A stretch of 64,000 nt of DNA from Microbacterium gubbeenense DSM 15944 (GTDB lineage: Bacteria; Actinomycetota; Actinomycetes; Actinomycetales; Microbacteriaceae). This document shows positions 18,487-27,575 of this stretch, piece by piece. A program made the translations under genes and the position numbers. Numbering within the stretch: the stretch's first letter is position 1; every line of letters starts with the position of its first letter. The notes beneath the pieces were generated by a model. It saw only the letters and a program-made list of their open reading frames with translations. It was not told the DNA's origin and ran no database searches. Where the stretch lies: assembly GCF_000422745.1 (NCBI RefSeq), contig NZ_AUGQ01000009.1, positions 33,620 to 97,619 on the forward strand, written 5' to 3'.

Positions 18487-19518
18487 TCAGCGGCTTTCGT
18501 CTTCTTCCAGAACGCGCGTGAGATACGTCGCCACCGCGCGAGCGGCGGCGAGGTTGCGCGGGTAATCCATGCGCGTGGGCCCCATGAGTCCCACGCGGGC
18601 GCGGCCGATCGCCGCGTCGTATTCGCTCGCGACGATCGATGCCTCACCGAGTCCGAACGGTGCGTTCTCGCGGCCGATGCTCGTCGCGAAGCCGTTGTCG
18701 TCGGGATCCATCGCGCTCATCAGGCGCAGCAGCGTGACCTGCTCCTCGATCGCTTCGAGGAGCGGATGGATGCTGCCGCGGAAGTCGTCCTCGCGGCGCG
18801 CCAGCGTCGCCGCCCCCGCCATGACGAGGCGGTTCTGCCGGAACGCGTCGAGCTCCTCGGCGATGGCGCGGATCACGATCTCGCGGGCGACGTCGACGGC
18901 CGTGCGGTGCGCGGAATCGTCGGACGCCGCGAGGCTGTCGGCGGCGTCGCCGACCCCGCGCCCCACCACGAGGGGCTGAACGTGCGCCAGAACGGCATCG
19001 ACGTCGTCGGCGTCCACGGCGGCGGGCAGCAGGGCGAGCCGCTGCGATACGCGTCCGGTGTCGGTCACGAGGATCACGAGTACCCGTCGCGGATCGAGCA
19101 GCACGAGCTGCACGTGCGTGACCGTCGCGCGCGCAAACGAGGGGTACTGCACGAGCGCGACCTGACCGGTCAGTTGCGTGAGCACGCGGACGGTGCGTGC
19201 AAGGAGGTCGTCCAGATCGGCCGGGTCCGTGAGGAATGACTCGATCGCCGCGCGCTGCGCCTGAGACAGCGGGCGCACGTGAGCAAGGTGATCGACGAAC
19301 GCGCGGTAGCCCTTATCGGTCGGCACCCGGCCCGACGAGGTGTGCGTCTGCGCGATCAGCTCATCCTCTTCGAGCAGCGCCATGTCGTTGCGGATCGTCG
19401 CGGCCGACACCCCGAGCTGGTGCCGCTCGACGATCGCCTTCGACCCCACGGGCTCGTGCGTATCGACGAAGTCCGTGACGATGGCGCGCAGCACCTGGAG
19501 GCGTCGGTCGGAGACCAT
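18487..19518 (-). CDS. hrcA: Heat-inducible transcription repressor HrcA
   Basis: Binds the CIRCE operator and represses class I heat-shock genes, with GroEL as titrating partner in well-studied bacteria. The N-terminal winged helix includes VSAATIRNDMALLEEDELI and THTSSGRVPTDKGYR, both hallmark HrcA segments. About 343 residues. I chose ATG at 19518 because GGGAG lies 6 nt upstream; an upstream start at 19542 would sit inside the CIRCE element. It is autoregulated through the element at 19536-19562. Confidence 0.96.
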   Translation of the reverse strand: MVSDRRLQVLRAIVTDFVDTHEPVGSKAIVERHQLGVSAATIRNDMALLEEDELIAQTHTSSGRVPTDKGYRAFVDHLAHVRPLSQAQRAAIESFLTDPADLDDLLARTVRVLTQLTGQVALVQYPSFARATVTHVQLVLLDPRRVLVILVTDTGRVSQRLALLPAAVDADDVDAVLAHVQPLVVGRGVGDAADSLAASDDSAHRTAVDVAREIVIRAIAEELDAFRQNRLVMAGAATLARREDDFRGSIHPLLEAIEEQVTLLRLMSAMDPDDNGFATSIGRENAPFGLGEASIVASEYDAAIGRARVGLMGPTRMDYPRNLAAARAVATYLTRVLEEDESR

Positions 19519-19535
19519 CTCGCGCTCCCTTCGGT

Positions 19536-19562
19536 CTGGCACTCACATGGTTCGAGTGCCAA
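19536..19562 (-). promoter_or_regulatory. CIRCE operator of hrcA-dnaJ
   Basis: Inverted repeat TTGGCACTC-N9-GAGTGCCAG on the minus strand, 17 bp upstream of the hrcA start. The consensus is TTAGCACTC-N9-GAGTGCTAA. The 9-nt spacer is exact; the third position of each arm is changed symmetrically, A to G on one side and T to C on the other, so the palindrome is kept. Confidence 0.9.
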
Positions 19563-19572
19563 TTCTATCGCG

Positions 19573-20787
19573 TCAGTCGGTGAGAGCTCGCACCACGGCG
19601 TCCGCGAGCAGTCTCCCGCGCAGCGTGAGAACGATACGGCCCTTCACCGCGAATCCGCCGTCGACGAGGCCGTCGGCGACGAGACCCGCAACCGCGCGGC
19701 GGGCATCAGCGTTCGGAAGCTCGGCGACCGGCATGCCCTCGCGGATCCGCGTCTCGAGCAGAACGCGCTCGAGCAGACGCTGTTCGGCGTGGGGAGTCTC
19801 GCGCCCGGCCGCAGGCGAGGATCCGGTGGACAGGCGCTGCGCGTACGCCGCGGGGTGCTTGACGTTCCACCAGCGCAGCCCGGCGACGTGGCTGTGGGCG
19901 CCCGGCCCGAAACCCCACCAGTCGAACCCGCGCCAATACGAGAGGTTGTGCCGCGAGCGGTGGTTCTCGCCGCGCGACCAGTTCGACACCTCGTACCACT
20001 CGTAGCCCGCACCGCCCAGCAGCTCGTCGGCGAGCTCGTACATGTCGGCCTGCAGGTCGTCGTCGGGCGCGGGCACCTCGCCGCGGGAGATCTGCCGGTG
20101 AAGCTTCGTGCCCTGCTCGATGATGAGCGCATACGCCGAGATGTGGTCGGGCTCGTGCGCGAGGGCGGTCTCGAGCGACGACCGCCAGTCGTCGAGGCTC
20201 TCCCCCGGCGCGCCATAGATCAGATCGAGACTCACGTCGAGGCCGGCGCTCTTCGCCGCGGCGACAGCGGTGCTGACGTTCGAGGGCGTGTGCGTGCGAT
20301 CGAGTGCGGCGAGCACGTGCGGCACCGACGACTGCATGCCGATCGACATGCGGTTGACCCCGGCCGCGGCGAGCTGGTCCACGACCTCGGGCGTAACGGT
20401 GTCGGGGTTCGCCTCGACCGTCACCTCGGCGTTCGGCGCCAGACCGAAGGCCTCCCGCACCCCCTCGAGCATGCGCGCGAGGTCGCCCGCGGGCAGCAGG
20501 GTCGGCGTGCCGCCGCCGAAGAACACGGTCTGCGCCGGACGGATCGGCCCGGCCTCTTCCAGCACGCCGCGCGCGAGATCGATCTCGCCGAGCAGCGTGT
20601 CCGCGTACTGATCCTGACGCGCGCCGCGCAGCTCGGGGGCCGTGTAGGTATTGAAATCGCAGTAACCGCAGCGCACGCGGCAGAAGGGCACGTGCAGATA
20701 CACGCCGAAGTCGGTGTGCGGGTCGGCGCTCACGCCGAGCAGGCCGTCGGCCGGTGCGGGGTCGCCGAGCGGAAGAGCGGATCCCAC
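19573..20787 (-). CDS. hemW: Radical SAM heme chaperone HemW
   Basis: Formerly annotated as HemN-like coproporphyrinogen oxidase; this shorter class is a heme chaperone. The SAM/4Fe-4S motif is CRVRCGYCDF (CX3CX2C, followed by Phe), as in HemW. Also present: FFGGGTPTLL and SIGMQSSVPHVLAALDR. It has 404 residues; GTG start. It lies 4 bp downstream of the DUF1990 gene and 10 bp before the CIRCE element, closing the lepA operon. Confidence 0.92.
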   Translation of the reverse strand: MGSALPLGDPAPADGLLGVSADPHTDFGVYLHVPFCRVRCGYCDFNTYTAPELRGARQDQYADTLLGEIDLARGVLEEAGPIRPAQTVFFGGGTPTLLPAGDLARMLEGVREAFGLAPNAEVTVEANPDTVTPEVVDQLAAAGVNRMSIGMQSSVPHVLAALDRTHTPSNVSTAVAAAKSAGLDVSLDLIYGAPGESLDDWRSSLETALAHEPDHISAYALIIEQGTKLHRQISRGEVPAPDDDLQADMYELADELLGGAGYEWYEVSNWSRGENHRSRHNLSYWRGFDWWGFGPGAHSHVAGLRWWNVKHPAAYAQRLSTGSSPAAGRETPHAEQRLLERVLLETRIREGMPVAELPNADARRAVAGLVADGLVDGGFAVKGRIVLTLRGRLLADAVVRALTD

Positions 20788-20791
20788 GGCG

Positions 20792-21433
20792 CTAGGCGAA
20801 CAGCGGCGATACGGCGCGCAGGTAGGCGGAGTTCATCAGCCGGCGGCGGCGCTTGACCAGTCGGCGGAAAGCGCGGTAGCTCCACCTCACGGGCACGTCG
20901 AACGAGCGCACCTCGAACCACACCTCGTCGTTGTCGCGCCATTCGACACTGAAGAGGATCTCCCCGCTCACGAGGGTCGCATCGACGGTTCCGATCGCGA
21001 ACGCCACGCGGCGCTCGTCCTCGGTGACGAAGATCACGCGGTAGTCGCCGTTCGCCTTGCGCCCCCGGGCACGGCCCATGATGTGGGCGGTCGCGCCGGC
21101 GCTGACATACGCCACGCCATCGGCAGTGAACCGCTGATCGCCCTCGTGACTGGCCGGGGGCTGCGGCGTGCCGTCGGCGTCGAAGCTGACGCCCGTGTAG
21201 CTGGGCTCCGCCGACGGGCGCACATCGGTGAGCTCGAGGCCCGCCCCGGTGATCACGCGCCAGGCGAGAAGATCATCGCCCGCCTTGCGGAACCGCGCCT
21301 CGCCGCTGCCGATGCGCCACGAATCGACGGCCGGCACGGATTTCTCCGGCGGATACTGCAACAGATCGGCGGCCTGACTGGCGCCGACCGCCGCATAGTC
21401 GACCGTCTGGTCACGGAAGGTCGCCCTGCGCAT
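20792..21433 (-). CDS. DUF1990 family protein
   Basis: About 213 residues matching the DUF1990 family (SRPBCC-like fold predicted), with the typical YPPEKSVPAVDSWRIGSGEA and RFTADGVAYVSAGATAHI-type segments. No catalytic role is known. A basic C-terminal stretch (RAFRRLVKRRRRLMN) is notable. I chose ATG at 21433 because AGGGTGA lies 5 nt upstream; GTG at 21442 is an alternative. It is cotranscribed with lepA upstream and hemW downstream, the lepA-hemW linkage being widespread. Confidence 0.85.
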   Translation of the reverse strand: MRRATFRDQTVDYAAVGASQAADLLQYPPEKSVPAVDSWRIGSGEARFRKAGDDLLAWRVITGAGLELTDVRPSAEPSYTGVSFDADGTPQPPASHEGDQRFTADGVAYVSAGATAHIMGRARGRKANGDYRVIFVTEDERRVAFAIGTVDATLVSGEILFSVEWRDNDEVWFEVRSFDVPVRWSYRAFRRLVKRRRRLMNSAYLRAVSPLFA

Positions 21434-21457
21434 GCTGTTCACCCTAACTGGTGGAGG

Positions 21458-23308
21458 TTATTTCTTGCCCGACGATTCGACGTCACCGGAGAGGGCGGCG
21501 ATGAAGGCGTTCTGCGGAACCTCGACACGGCCCACCATCTTCATGCGCTTCTTGCCCTCCTTCTGCTTCTCGAGAAGTTTGCGCTTGCGGCTGATGTCGC
21601 CGCCGTAGCACTTCGCCAGCACGTCCTTGCGAATGGCGCGAATCGTCTCGCGCGCGATCACGCGAGCGCCGATGGCGGCCTGGATCGGCACCTCGAACTG
21701 CTGGCGCGGGATCAGCTTGCGCAGCCGCTCGGCCATCATCGTGCCGTACGCGTAAGCGCCATCGCGGTGCACGATCGCGCTGAACGCATCGACGCGCTCG
21801 CCCTGCAGCAGGATGTCGACCTTCACGAGGTCGGCCTCCTGGCTGCCCGACGGTTCGTAGTCGAGGCTCGCGTAGCCCTGCGTGCGGCTCTTCAGGTGGT
21901 CGAAGAAGTCGAACACGATCTCGCCGAGCGGCATCGTGTACTTGAGCTCGACGCGCTCCTCGGACAGGTAGTCCATGCCGATGAGCGAACCGCGGCGCGA
22001 CTGGCACAGCTCCATGACGGTGCCCACGTAGTCCTTCGGCACCAGGATCGACGTCTGCACGATCGGCTCGGTCACGGAGGCGAGCTTGCCCTCGGGGTAC
22101 TCGCTCGGGTTGGTCACGACCGTCGTCTCGCCGTTCTCGGCGGTGACCTCGTAGATCACGCTCGGAGCGGTGTTGATGAGGTCGAGGTCGAACTCGCGCT
22201 CCAGGCGCTCGGTGATGATCTCGAGGTGCAGCAGGCCGAGGAAGCCGCAGCGGAACCCGAAGCCGAGCGCGACGGAGGTCTCGGGCTCGTACACGAGCGC
22301 CGCGTCAGAGAGCTTCAGCTTGTCGAGCGCGTCGCGCAGGATCGGATAATCGCTCGCATCGAGCGGATACAGGCCCGAGAACACCATCGGCTTCGGCTCG
22401 ACGTACCCGTCGAGAGCGACCGCGGCGGGCACCTTCGCGTCGGTGACCGTGTCACCCACCTTCGACTGGCGCACATCCTTGACGCCCGTGATGAGGTACC
22501 CCACCTCGCCGACGCCGAGTCCTTCGGACGCCACCGGCTCTGGGCTCGAGACGCCGATCTCCAGGAGTTCGTGGGTCGTGCGCGTCGACATCATCTGCAG
22601 CTTCTGGCGGGGCACGAAGGATCCGTCGATCATGCGCACGTACGTCACGACGCCGCGGTAGGCGTCGTAGACCGAGTCGAAGATCACGGCGCGCGGAGCC
22701 GCGTCCGCGTCGCCGGTCGGCGCGGGGATGTCGCGCACGATGCGGTCGAGCAGCTCCTCGACGCCGATGCCCGTCTTGCCCGATACGCGCAGCACGTCTG
22801 CGGGGTCGCCGCCGATGAGATCCGCGAGCTCCTTCGCGAACCGCTCGGGGTCGGCGGCCGGCAGGTCGATCTTGTTGAGCACCGGAATGATCGTGAGGTC
22901 GTTCTCGAGCGCGAGGTAGAGGTTCGCGAGGGTCTGCGCCTCGATCCCCTGCGCGGCGTCGACGAGCAGGATCGCGCCCTCGCAAGCGGCCAACGACCGC
23001 GAGACCTCATAGCTGAAGTCGACGTGGCCCGGCGTGTCGATCATGTTCAGGGCGAAGGTGTCGCCGTCGACCTGCCACGGGATCCGCACCGCCTGGCTCT
23101 TGACCGTGATGCCGCGCTCGCGCTCGATGTCCATGCGGTCGAGGTACTGCGCGCGCATTTCGCGGTCGCCGACGACGCCGGTCAGCTGGAGCAGCCGGTC
23201 GGCGAGGGTCGACTTGCCGTGGTCGATGTGGGCAATGATGCAGAAATTGCGGATTCGCGCGGGCGGGGTTGCCGCGGGCGCGAGCGGCTGAGAGGCACGG
23301 GGCGACAT
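21458..23308 (-). CDS. lepA: Elongation factor 4 (LepA)
   Basis: Translational GTPase that acts on stalled or assembling ribosomes. G motifs: [15 protein letters not shown] (G1), [11 protein letters not shown] (G3), NKIDLP (G4). Conserved C-terminal LepA-specific segments include [22 protein letters not shown]. It has 616 residues. ATG at 23308. First gene of the lepA-DUF1990-hemW unit. Confidence 0.98.
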   Translation of the reverse strand: MSPRASQPLAPAATPPARIRNFCIIAHIDHGKSTLADRLLQLTGVVGDREMRAQYLDRMDIERERGITVKSQAVRIPWQVDGDTFALNMIDTPGHVDFSYEVSRSLAACEGAILLVDAAQGIEAQTLANLYLALENDLTIIPVLNKIDLPAADPERFAKELADLIGGDPADVLRVSGKTGIGVEELLDRIVRDIPAPTGDADAAPRAVIFDSVYDAYRGVVTYVRMIDGSFVPRQKLQMMSTRTTHELLEIGVSSPEPVASEGLGVGEVGYLITGVKDVRQSKVGDTVTDAKVPAAVALDGYVEPKPMVFSGLYPLDASDYPILRDALDKLKLSDAALVYEPETSVALGFGFRCGFLGLLHLEIITERLEREFDLDLINTAPSVIYEVTAENGETTVVTNPSEYPEGKLASVTEPIVQTSILVPKDYVGTVMELCQSRRGSLIGMDYLSEERVELKYTMPLGEIVFDFFDHLKSRTQGYASLDYEPSGSQEADLVKVDILLQGERVDAFSAIVHRDGAYAYGTMMAERLRKLIPRQQFEVPIQAAIGARVIARETIRAIRKDVLAKCYGGDISRKRKLLEKQKEGKKRMKMVGRVEVPQNAFIAALSGDVESSGKK

Positions 23309-23595
23309 ATCTAGGCGAGTCTACGCGGAACGCCCGACAGACGCCTGGTGACCGTCAGGGCATGTCGTCGCCTCGTGCATGACATATGGAGGAAAAGTGT
23401 GCAGACTAGAGACATCCCGCAACGAAGCCGGTGCGCAGAGTGCTCAATTGGCACCTGCAGCTGATTACGAAACGGTCCGTCCGATACAGATTGATAACGC
23501 TTTATTGCTAATGGCCACCCCATTCGCAGAAGCGGACGAACGCAGACTAGAGTCACCTCTCAGCCCTGTGCTCCTCGAGAAAGCCACCTGACACC
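23309..23595. other. Intergenic region upstream of the peptide transporter operon
   Basis: A 287-bp gap of lower GC between divergent lepA and the ABC permease. The 11-mer GCAGACTAGAG occurs twice (23401-23411 and 23542-23552), each giving a TAGAG(A/T) -10-like hexamer; the second (TAGAGT, 23548-23553) is about 40 bp before the permease start. A partial palindrome GTGCTCAATTGGCAC lies at about 23440. No gene is supported here. Confidence 0.45.
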
Positions 23596-24579
23596 TTGTT
23601 CCGATACTTGACGCGCCGCCTGATCAACTGGCTGGTCATCATCGTCGTGTCGACCAACATCACGTATCTGCTCGCGTGGAACTTCATGGATCCTCGCAGC
23701 AACTACGTCGGTCGACGCCCCCCTCTCAGCCCGCAGCAGATCACGGATCTGTTGGAACCGCGCAACCTGAGCGACTCGGTTCCTCTGCTCGAGCGGTGGT
23801 GGACATGGCTCACGAACATCGTTCTGCACTGGAACTGGGGCCTCGCCCCCAACGGCGACACCGTCAACACCCAGATGGCGGCCCGCATGTGGGTGTCGGC
23901 GGAGTTCACGGGAGTGACGCTCATCATCACGACGGTGGCGGGCATCGCGCTCGGCGTCTACACCGCGAACCGGCAGTACAAGCTGGCCGACCGCATCGGG
24001 CACTTCAGCTCGACGATCACGATGAACATTCCGCCGATCGTCGCAGCCCTCGGCTTCGTGCTGGTCGGCATCTGGGTCAATGACCTCGCGGGCAGGACGA
24101 TCTTCTACGTCACCGGACCCGTCGGGCTCTCGTCCGAACATTGGTGGGTGCCCGTGCTCGATACGCTGCACCGGCTGATCCTGCCCACGCTCGCGATGTC
24201 GCTCGTCGGATACGCAACGACGCACTTCCTGCAGCGCGCGCTCCTGCTCGACAACATCAGCGCCGATTACGTGCGCACGGCGCGCGCGAAGGGCCTCACG
24301 AAGAAGCACGCGATCCGCAAGCACGCGCTGCGCACGTCGCTGATTCCGATCGCGACGCAGATCGCCTTCTCGATCCCCGTCATCTTCCTCGGCGCGGTGC
24401 TCTCCGAGCAGATCTTCGCGTGGCACGGCCTCGGCGAGTATCTCGTGCAGACCATCGGCCGCAACGATGTCCACGGCACCGTCGCCATCGCCGCTTTCGG
24501 CGCGTTCCTGACCGCGATCGGCGCACTGCTCGCCGATATTGCGGTCGTGGCCCTCGATCCGCGAGTGCGGGTGAATTGA
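23596..24579 (+). CDS. Peptide ABC transporter permease (DppB/OppB type)
   Basis: A 327-residue inner-membrane permease with about six helices, the first at LINWLVIIVVSTNITYLL. The EAA loop that contacts the ATPase is present as DYVRTARAKGLTKKHAIRKH. Probable importer of oligopeptides or similar solutes. The predicted start is TTG at 23596 with a weak ribosome site; it retains the complete first membrane segment. First gene of a four-gene operon. Confidence 0.9.
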   Translation: MFRYLTRRLINWLVIIVVSTNITYLLAWNFMDPRSNYVGRRPPLSPQQITDLLEPRNLSDSVPLLERWWTWLTNIVLHWNWGLAPNGDTVNTQMAARMWVSAEFTGVTLIITTVAGIALGVYTANRQYKLADRIGHFSSTITMNIPPIVAALGFVLVGIWVNDLAGRTIFYVTGPVGLSSEHWWVPVLDTLHRLILPTLAMSLVGYATTHFLQRALLLDNISADYVRTARAKGLTKKHAIRKHALRTSLIPIATQIAFSIPVIFLGAVLSEQIFAWHGLGEYLVQTIGRNDVHGTVAIAAFGAFLTAIGALLADIAVVALDPRVRVN

Positions 24580-24580
24580 T

Positions 24581-25474
24581 ATGACGACCATTGAGGCACC
24601 CGCCATCCAGCGCTCGAAGCCACTGTCCAAGTGGACGTTGTACTCGCGCCGCTTCTTCCGCAACATCCCCGCGACCGTCGCCCTCGGCATCTTCGTCGTG
24701 CTCGTCCTGTTCGCCGTCGTCGGCCCGGTCTTCCAGAAGTGGAACCACGTCGAACTCGACTTCCTCGCCCTCAGCGACGGCCCGAGCGCGGACCACTGGT
24801 TCGGCACGACGAACTCCGGCAACGACGTCTTCGCGATGACGATCGAGGGCCTGCGCCGCTCGCTCATGATCGCGCTGATCGTCTCGACGGGCACGACCGT
24901 GATCTCCGCCCTCCTCGGCGGCATCGCCGCCTACTTCGGCGGATGGTCCGAGCGGGTCATCCTCTGGGTGATCCACTTCATGATGGCGGTGCCGGGCTTC
25001 CTCATCGTGGCGCTCGTCACCAACGGCTCCGGCGGCAACTGGTTCGTCCTCGCCATCATGCTGGTCGTGATCGGTTGGATGACCCTCGCCCGCACGGTGT
25101 GGACGCTGTCGCTGTCCATCCGCGAGAGCGAATACATCCAGGCGGCGCGATACATGGGCGTCGGCAGTTTCCGCATCGTGCTGCGCCACATGCTGCCGAA
25201 CATGGCCTCGCTGCTCATCATCAACTTCACGCTCGGCGTCGTCGCCGCCGTCAACTCCGAGACGAGCCTGTCGTTCCTGGGCTTCGGCGTGCGGGTTCCC
25301 GACGTTTCGCTCGGAACGCTCATCGCGATGGGATCCAGCGTCGTGACGTCGGCGCCGTGGATCTTCCTGTTCCCCGGCGCGATCCTGACGCTTCTCACGG
25401 TCTCGATGGCGTTCGTCGCGGATGGCCTGCGCGATGCCCTCGATCCGAACTCGGCAGCAGGAGGCCGCGCATGA
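24581..25474 (+). CDS. Peptide ABC transporter permease (DppC/OppC type)
   Basis: A 297-residue partner permease with a hydrophilic N-terminus, a first helix around IPATVALGIFVVLVLFAVVG, and the EAA motif in EYIQAARYMGVGSFRIVLRH. The periplasmic-type segment DHWFGTTNSGNDVFAM is characteristic of DppC/GsiD proteins. ATG begins 1 nt after the upstream stop, and its own stop overlaps the ATPase start (ATGA), so translation is coupled. Confidence 0.92.
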   Translation: MTTIEAPAIQRSKPLSKWTLYSRRFFRNIPATVALGIFVVLVLFAVVGPVFQKWNHVELDFLALSDGPSADHWFGTTNSGNDVFAMTIEGLRRSLMIALIVSTGTTVISALLGGIAAYFGGWSERVILWVIHFMMAVPGFLIVALVTNGSGGNWFVLAIMLVVIGWMTLARTVWTLSLSIRESEYIQAARYMGVGSFRIVLRHMLPNMASLLIINFTLGVVAAVNSETSLSFLGFGVRVPDVSLGTLIAMGSSVVTSAPWIFLFPGAILTLLTVSMAFVADGLRDALDPNSAAGGRA

Positions 25475-27525
25475 CCGAACCGATTCTGTCCGTCAACGAC
25501 CTCACCGTCACCTTCGCGAGTGAGGCCGGTCGAGTCGACGCCGTGCGCGGCGTGAGCTTCGATCTGTTCCCCGGTAAGACGATCGGCATCGTCGGCGAGT
25601 CCGGATCCGGAAAGTCGGTGACGTCGCTCGCCATCATGGGCCTGCTGGCCGACAACGCGCGGGTCAAGGGATCCGTACGCTTCAACGGGCAGGAGCTGCT
25701 CGGCAAGTCCGACAAGCAGATGTCGGAGATCCGCGGCAACGGCCTGTCGATGATCTTCCAGGATCCCCTGACGTCGCTCACCCCGGTGTTCACGATCGGC
25801 GACCAGCTCGTCGAGGCGATCACCGCCCACCGCGGCGTCTCGAAGTCGGCCGCGTGGAAGCGCGCCGTCGAGCTGCTGAAGACGGTCGGCATCCCGAACG
25901 CCGAGGTGCGCATGCGCGCCTTCCCGCACGAGTTCTCGGGCGGCATGCGCCAGCGCGTCGTCATCGCGATCGCCCTCGCGAACGACCCCAAGCTGATCAT
26001 CGCCGACGAGCCGACGACCGCGCTCGACGTCACGATCCAGGCACAGATCCTCGAGGTCATCAAGAAGGGTCAGCGCGAGACCGGGGCCGCCGTGATCATG
26101 ATCACGCACGACATGGGCGTGGTCGCGAACGTCGCCGACGACGTGCTCGTGATGTACGCGGGCCGCCCCGTCGAGCACGCGCCCGTCGATCAGCTCTTCT
26201 ACGACACGCGCATGCCGTACTCGGTGGGCCTGCTCGCCGCGATCCCCCGCGTGGACAAGAAGGACAAGCAGCCGCTCGTACCGATCAAGGGCAACCCGCC
26301 CCTCCTGATCGACCTTCCGGATGCTTGCCCGTTCGCCGATCGCTGCCCGATCGCCGTTGCCGCGTGCCGACAGGGTGAGCCCCCGCTCGCCGTCGTCGAG
26401 GGCGGCGAAGAGGGCCACCGCGCCGCCTGCATCCGTGCCGATGAGATCCGCAACGGCGTGATCGACGGCGAGCCGGTGTTCCCGCCGCCGGTGATCCCCG
26501 AGAGCGAGCTGCTCGCCACGCCGCGCGAGGAGCGCAAGGAGACGTTGCGCGTCGAGAACCTCACCAAGACCTTCCCGCTGCTCAAGGGAGCGCTCGCCAA
26601 GCGCAAGGTCGGCGAGGTGCACGCGGTCAAGAACGTCTCGTTCGACATCCGCGAGGGCGAGACCCTCGCGATCGTCGGCGAGTCGGGATCCGGTAAGACG
26701 ACGACGCTGCTCGAGATCATGGAGCTCGCGCAGCACGACGACGGCGACATCGTCATCGGCGGAACGAGCGTCAAGGACATCGGTTCCAAGCGCCATGAGC
26801 GCGCGCTGCGCCGCGACATCCAGATCGTCTTCCAGGATCCGATGGGCGCGCTCGACCCGCGCATGACGGTGTTCGACATCATCGCCGAGCCGTTGCGGAC
26901 GATCGGCGTCGACAAGAACAAGACGCACGAACGCGTCGACGAGCTGATGGGCCTCGTCGGCCTGAACCCCGCGCACGGCGACCGCTTCCCGCAGGCGTTC
27001 TCCGGCGGCCAGCGGCAGCGCATCGGCATCGCCCGGGCGCTCGCTACCGAACCCCGCCTCATCGTGCTCGACGAGCCGGTCTCGGCGCTCGACGTGTCGA
27101 TCCAGGCCGGCGTCATCAACCTGCTCGACGAGCTCAAGGCGAAGCTCGGCATCTCCTACCTCTTCGTCGCACACGACCTCTCGGTCGTGCGCCACCTCGC
27201 CGACCGCGTGGCCGTGATGTATCTCGGCCAGTTCGTCGAGCTCGGCGACGTCGACGAAGTCTTCGACGACCCGCAGCACCCGTACACACAAGCGCTGCTG
27301 TCGGCGATCCCGGTTCCGGATCCCCATGTAGAACGCACACGAGAACGTGTGGTGTTGACGGGGGATCTTCCCAGCCCGACCGACAAGATCTCGGGCTGTC
27401 CCTTCGTGAGTCGCTGCCCGTTGTACCAGACTCTGGATACGGCGAGCAGGACCCGCTGCGAGGAGGAGCCACCACAGCTCACTGGACGTGAGGGCGTGCA
27501 CACCAACGCGTGCCACTTCCGGTAG
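25471..27525 (+). CDS. Fused dual ABC ATPase for peptide import (DppD-DppF in one chain)
   Basis: A 684-residue tandem ATPase powering the two permeases. Domain 1 has Walker A GESGSGKSV starting at residue 42, signature FSGGMRQRV and Walker B LIIADEPTTALD, followed by the oligopeptide-transporter C-terminal segment with CPFADRCPIA. Domain 2 has Walker A GESGSGKTT starting at residue 403, signature FSGGQRQRIGIARAL, Walker B LIVLDEPVSALD, and a second CPFVSRCPL segment. Both halves look catalytically complete. Most systems encode these as two proteins; fused forms are common in actinobacteria. Confidence 0.93.
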   Translation: MTEPILSVNDLTVTFASEAGRVDAVRGVSFDLFPGKTIGIVGESGSGKSVTSLAIMGLLADNARVKGSVRFNGQELLGKSDKQMSEIRGNGLSMIFQDPLTSLTPVFTIGDQLVEAITAHRGVSKSAAWKRAVELLKTVGIPNAEVRMRAFPHEFSGGMRQRVVIAIALANDPKLIIADEPTTALDVTIQAQILEVIKKGQRETGAAVIMITHDMGVVANVADDVLVMYAGRPVEHAPVDQLFYDTRMPYSVGLLAAIPRVDKKDKQPLVPIKGNPPLLIDLPDACPFADRCPIAVAACRQGEPPLAVVEGGEEGHRAACIRADEIRNGVIDGEPVFPPPVIPESELLATPREERKETLRVENLTKTFPLLKGALAKRKVGEVHAVKNVSFDIREGETLAIVGESGSGKTTTLLEIMELAQHDDGDIVIGGTSVKDIGSKRHERALRRDIQIVFQDPMGALDPRMTVFDIIAEPLRTIGVDKNKTHERVDELMGLVGLNPAHGDRFPQAFSGGQRQRIGIARALATEPRLIVLDEPVSALDVSIQAGVINLLDELKAKLGISYLFVAHDLSVVRHLADRVAVMYLGQFVELGDVDEVFDDPQHPYTQALLSAIPVPDPHVERTRERVVLTGDLPSPTDKISGCPFVSRCPLYQTLDTASRTRCEEEPPQLTGREGVHTNACHFR

Positions 27526-27575
27526 GTCTCCCCCTTGAATCCCACCCCCAGCGCAATAGCGCGAAAGGAACACCA

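Noticed and set aside
20714..23314. Long plus-strand frame opposite lepA and hemW
   Set aside because: Antisense to the fully conserved LepA; the residue composition is typical of a shadow frame.
23379..23591. 70-codon plus-strand frame in the gap before the importer
   Set aside because: No ribosome site or family resemblance, and it overlaps the putative promoter elements; treated as non-coding.
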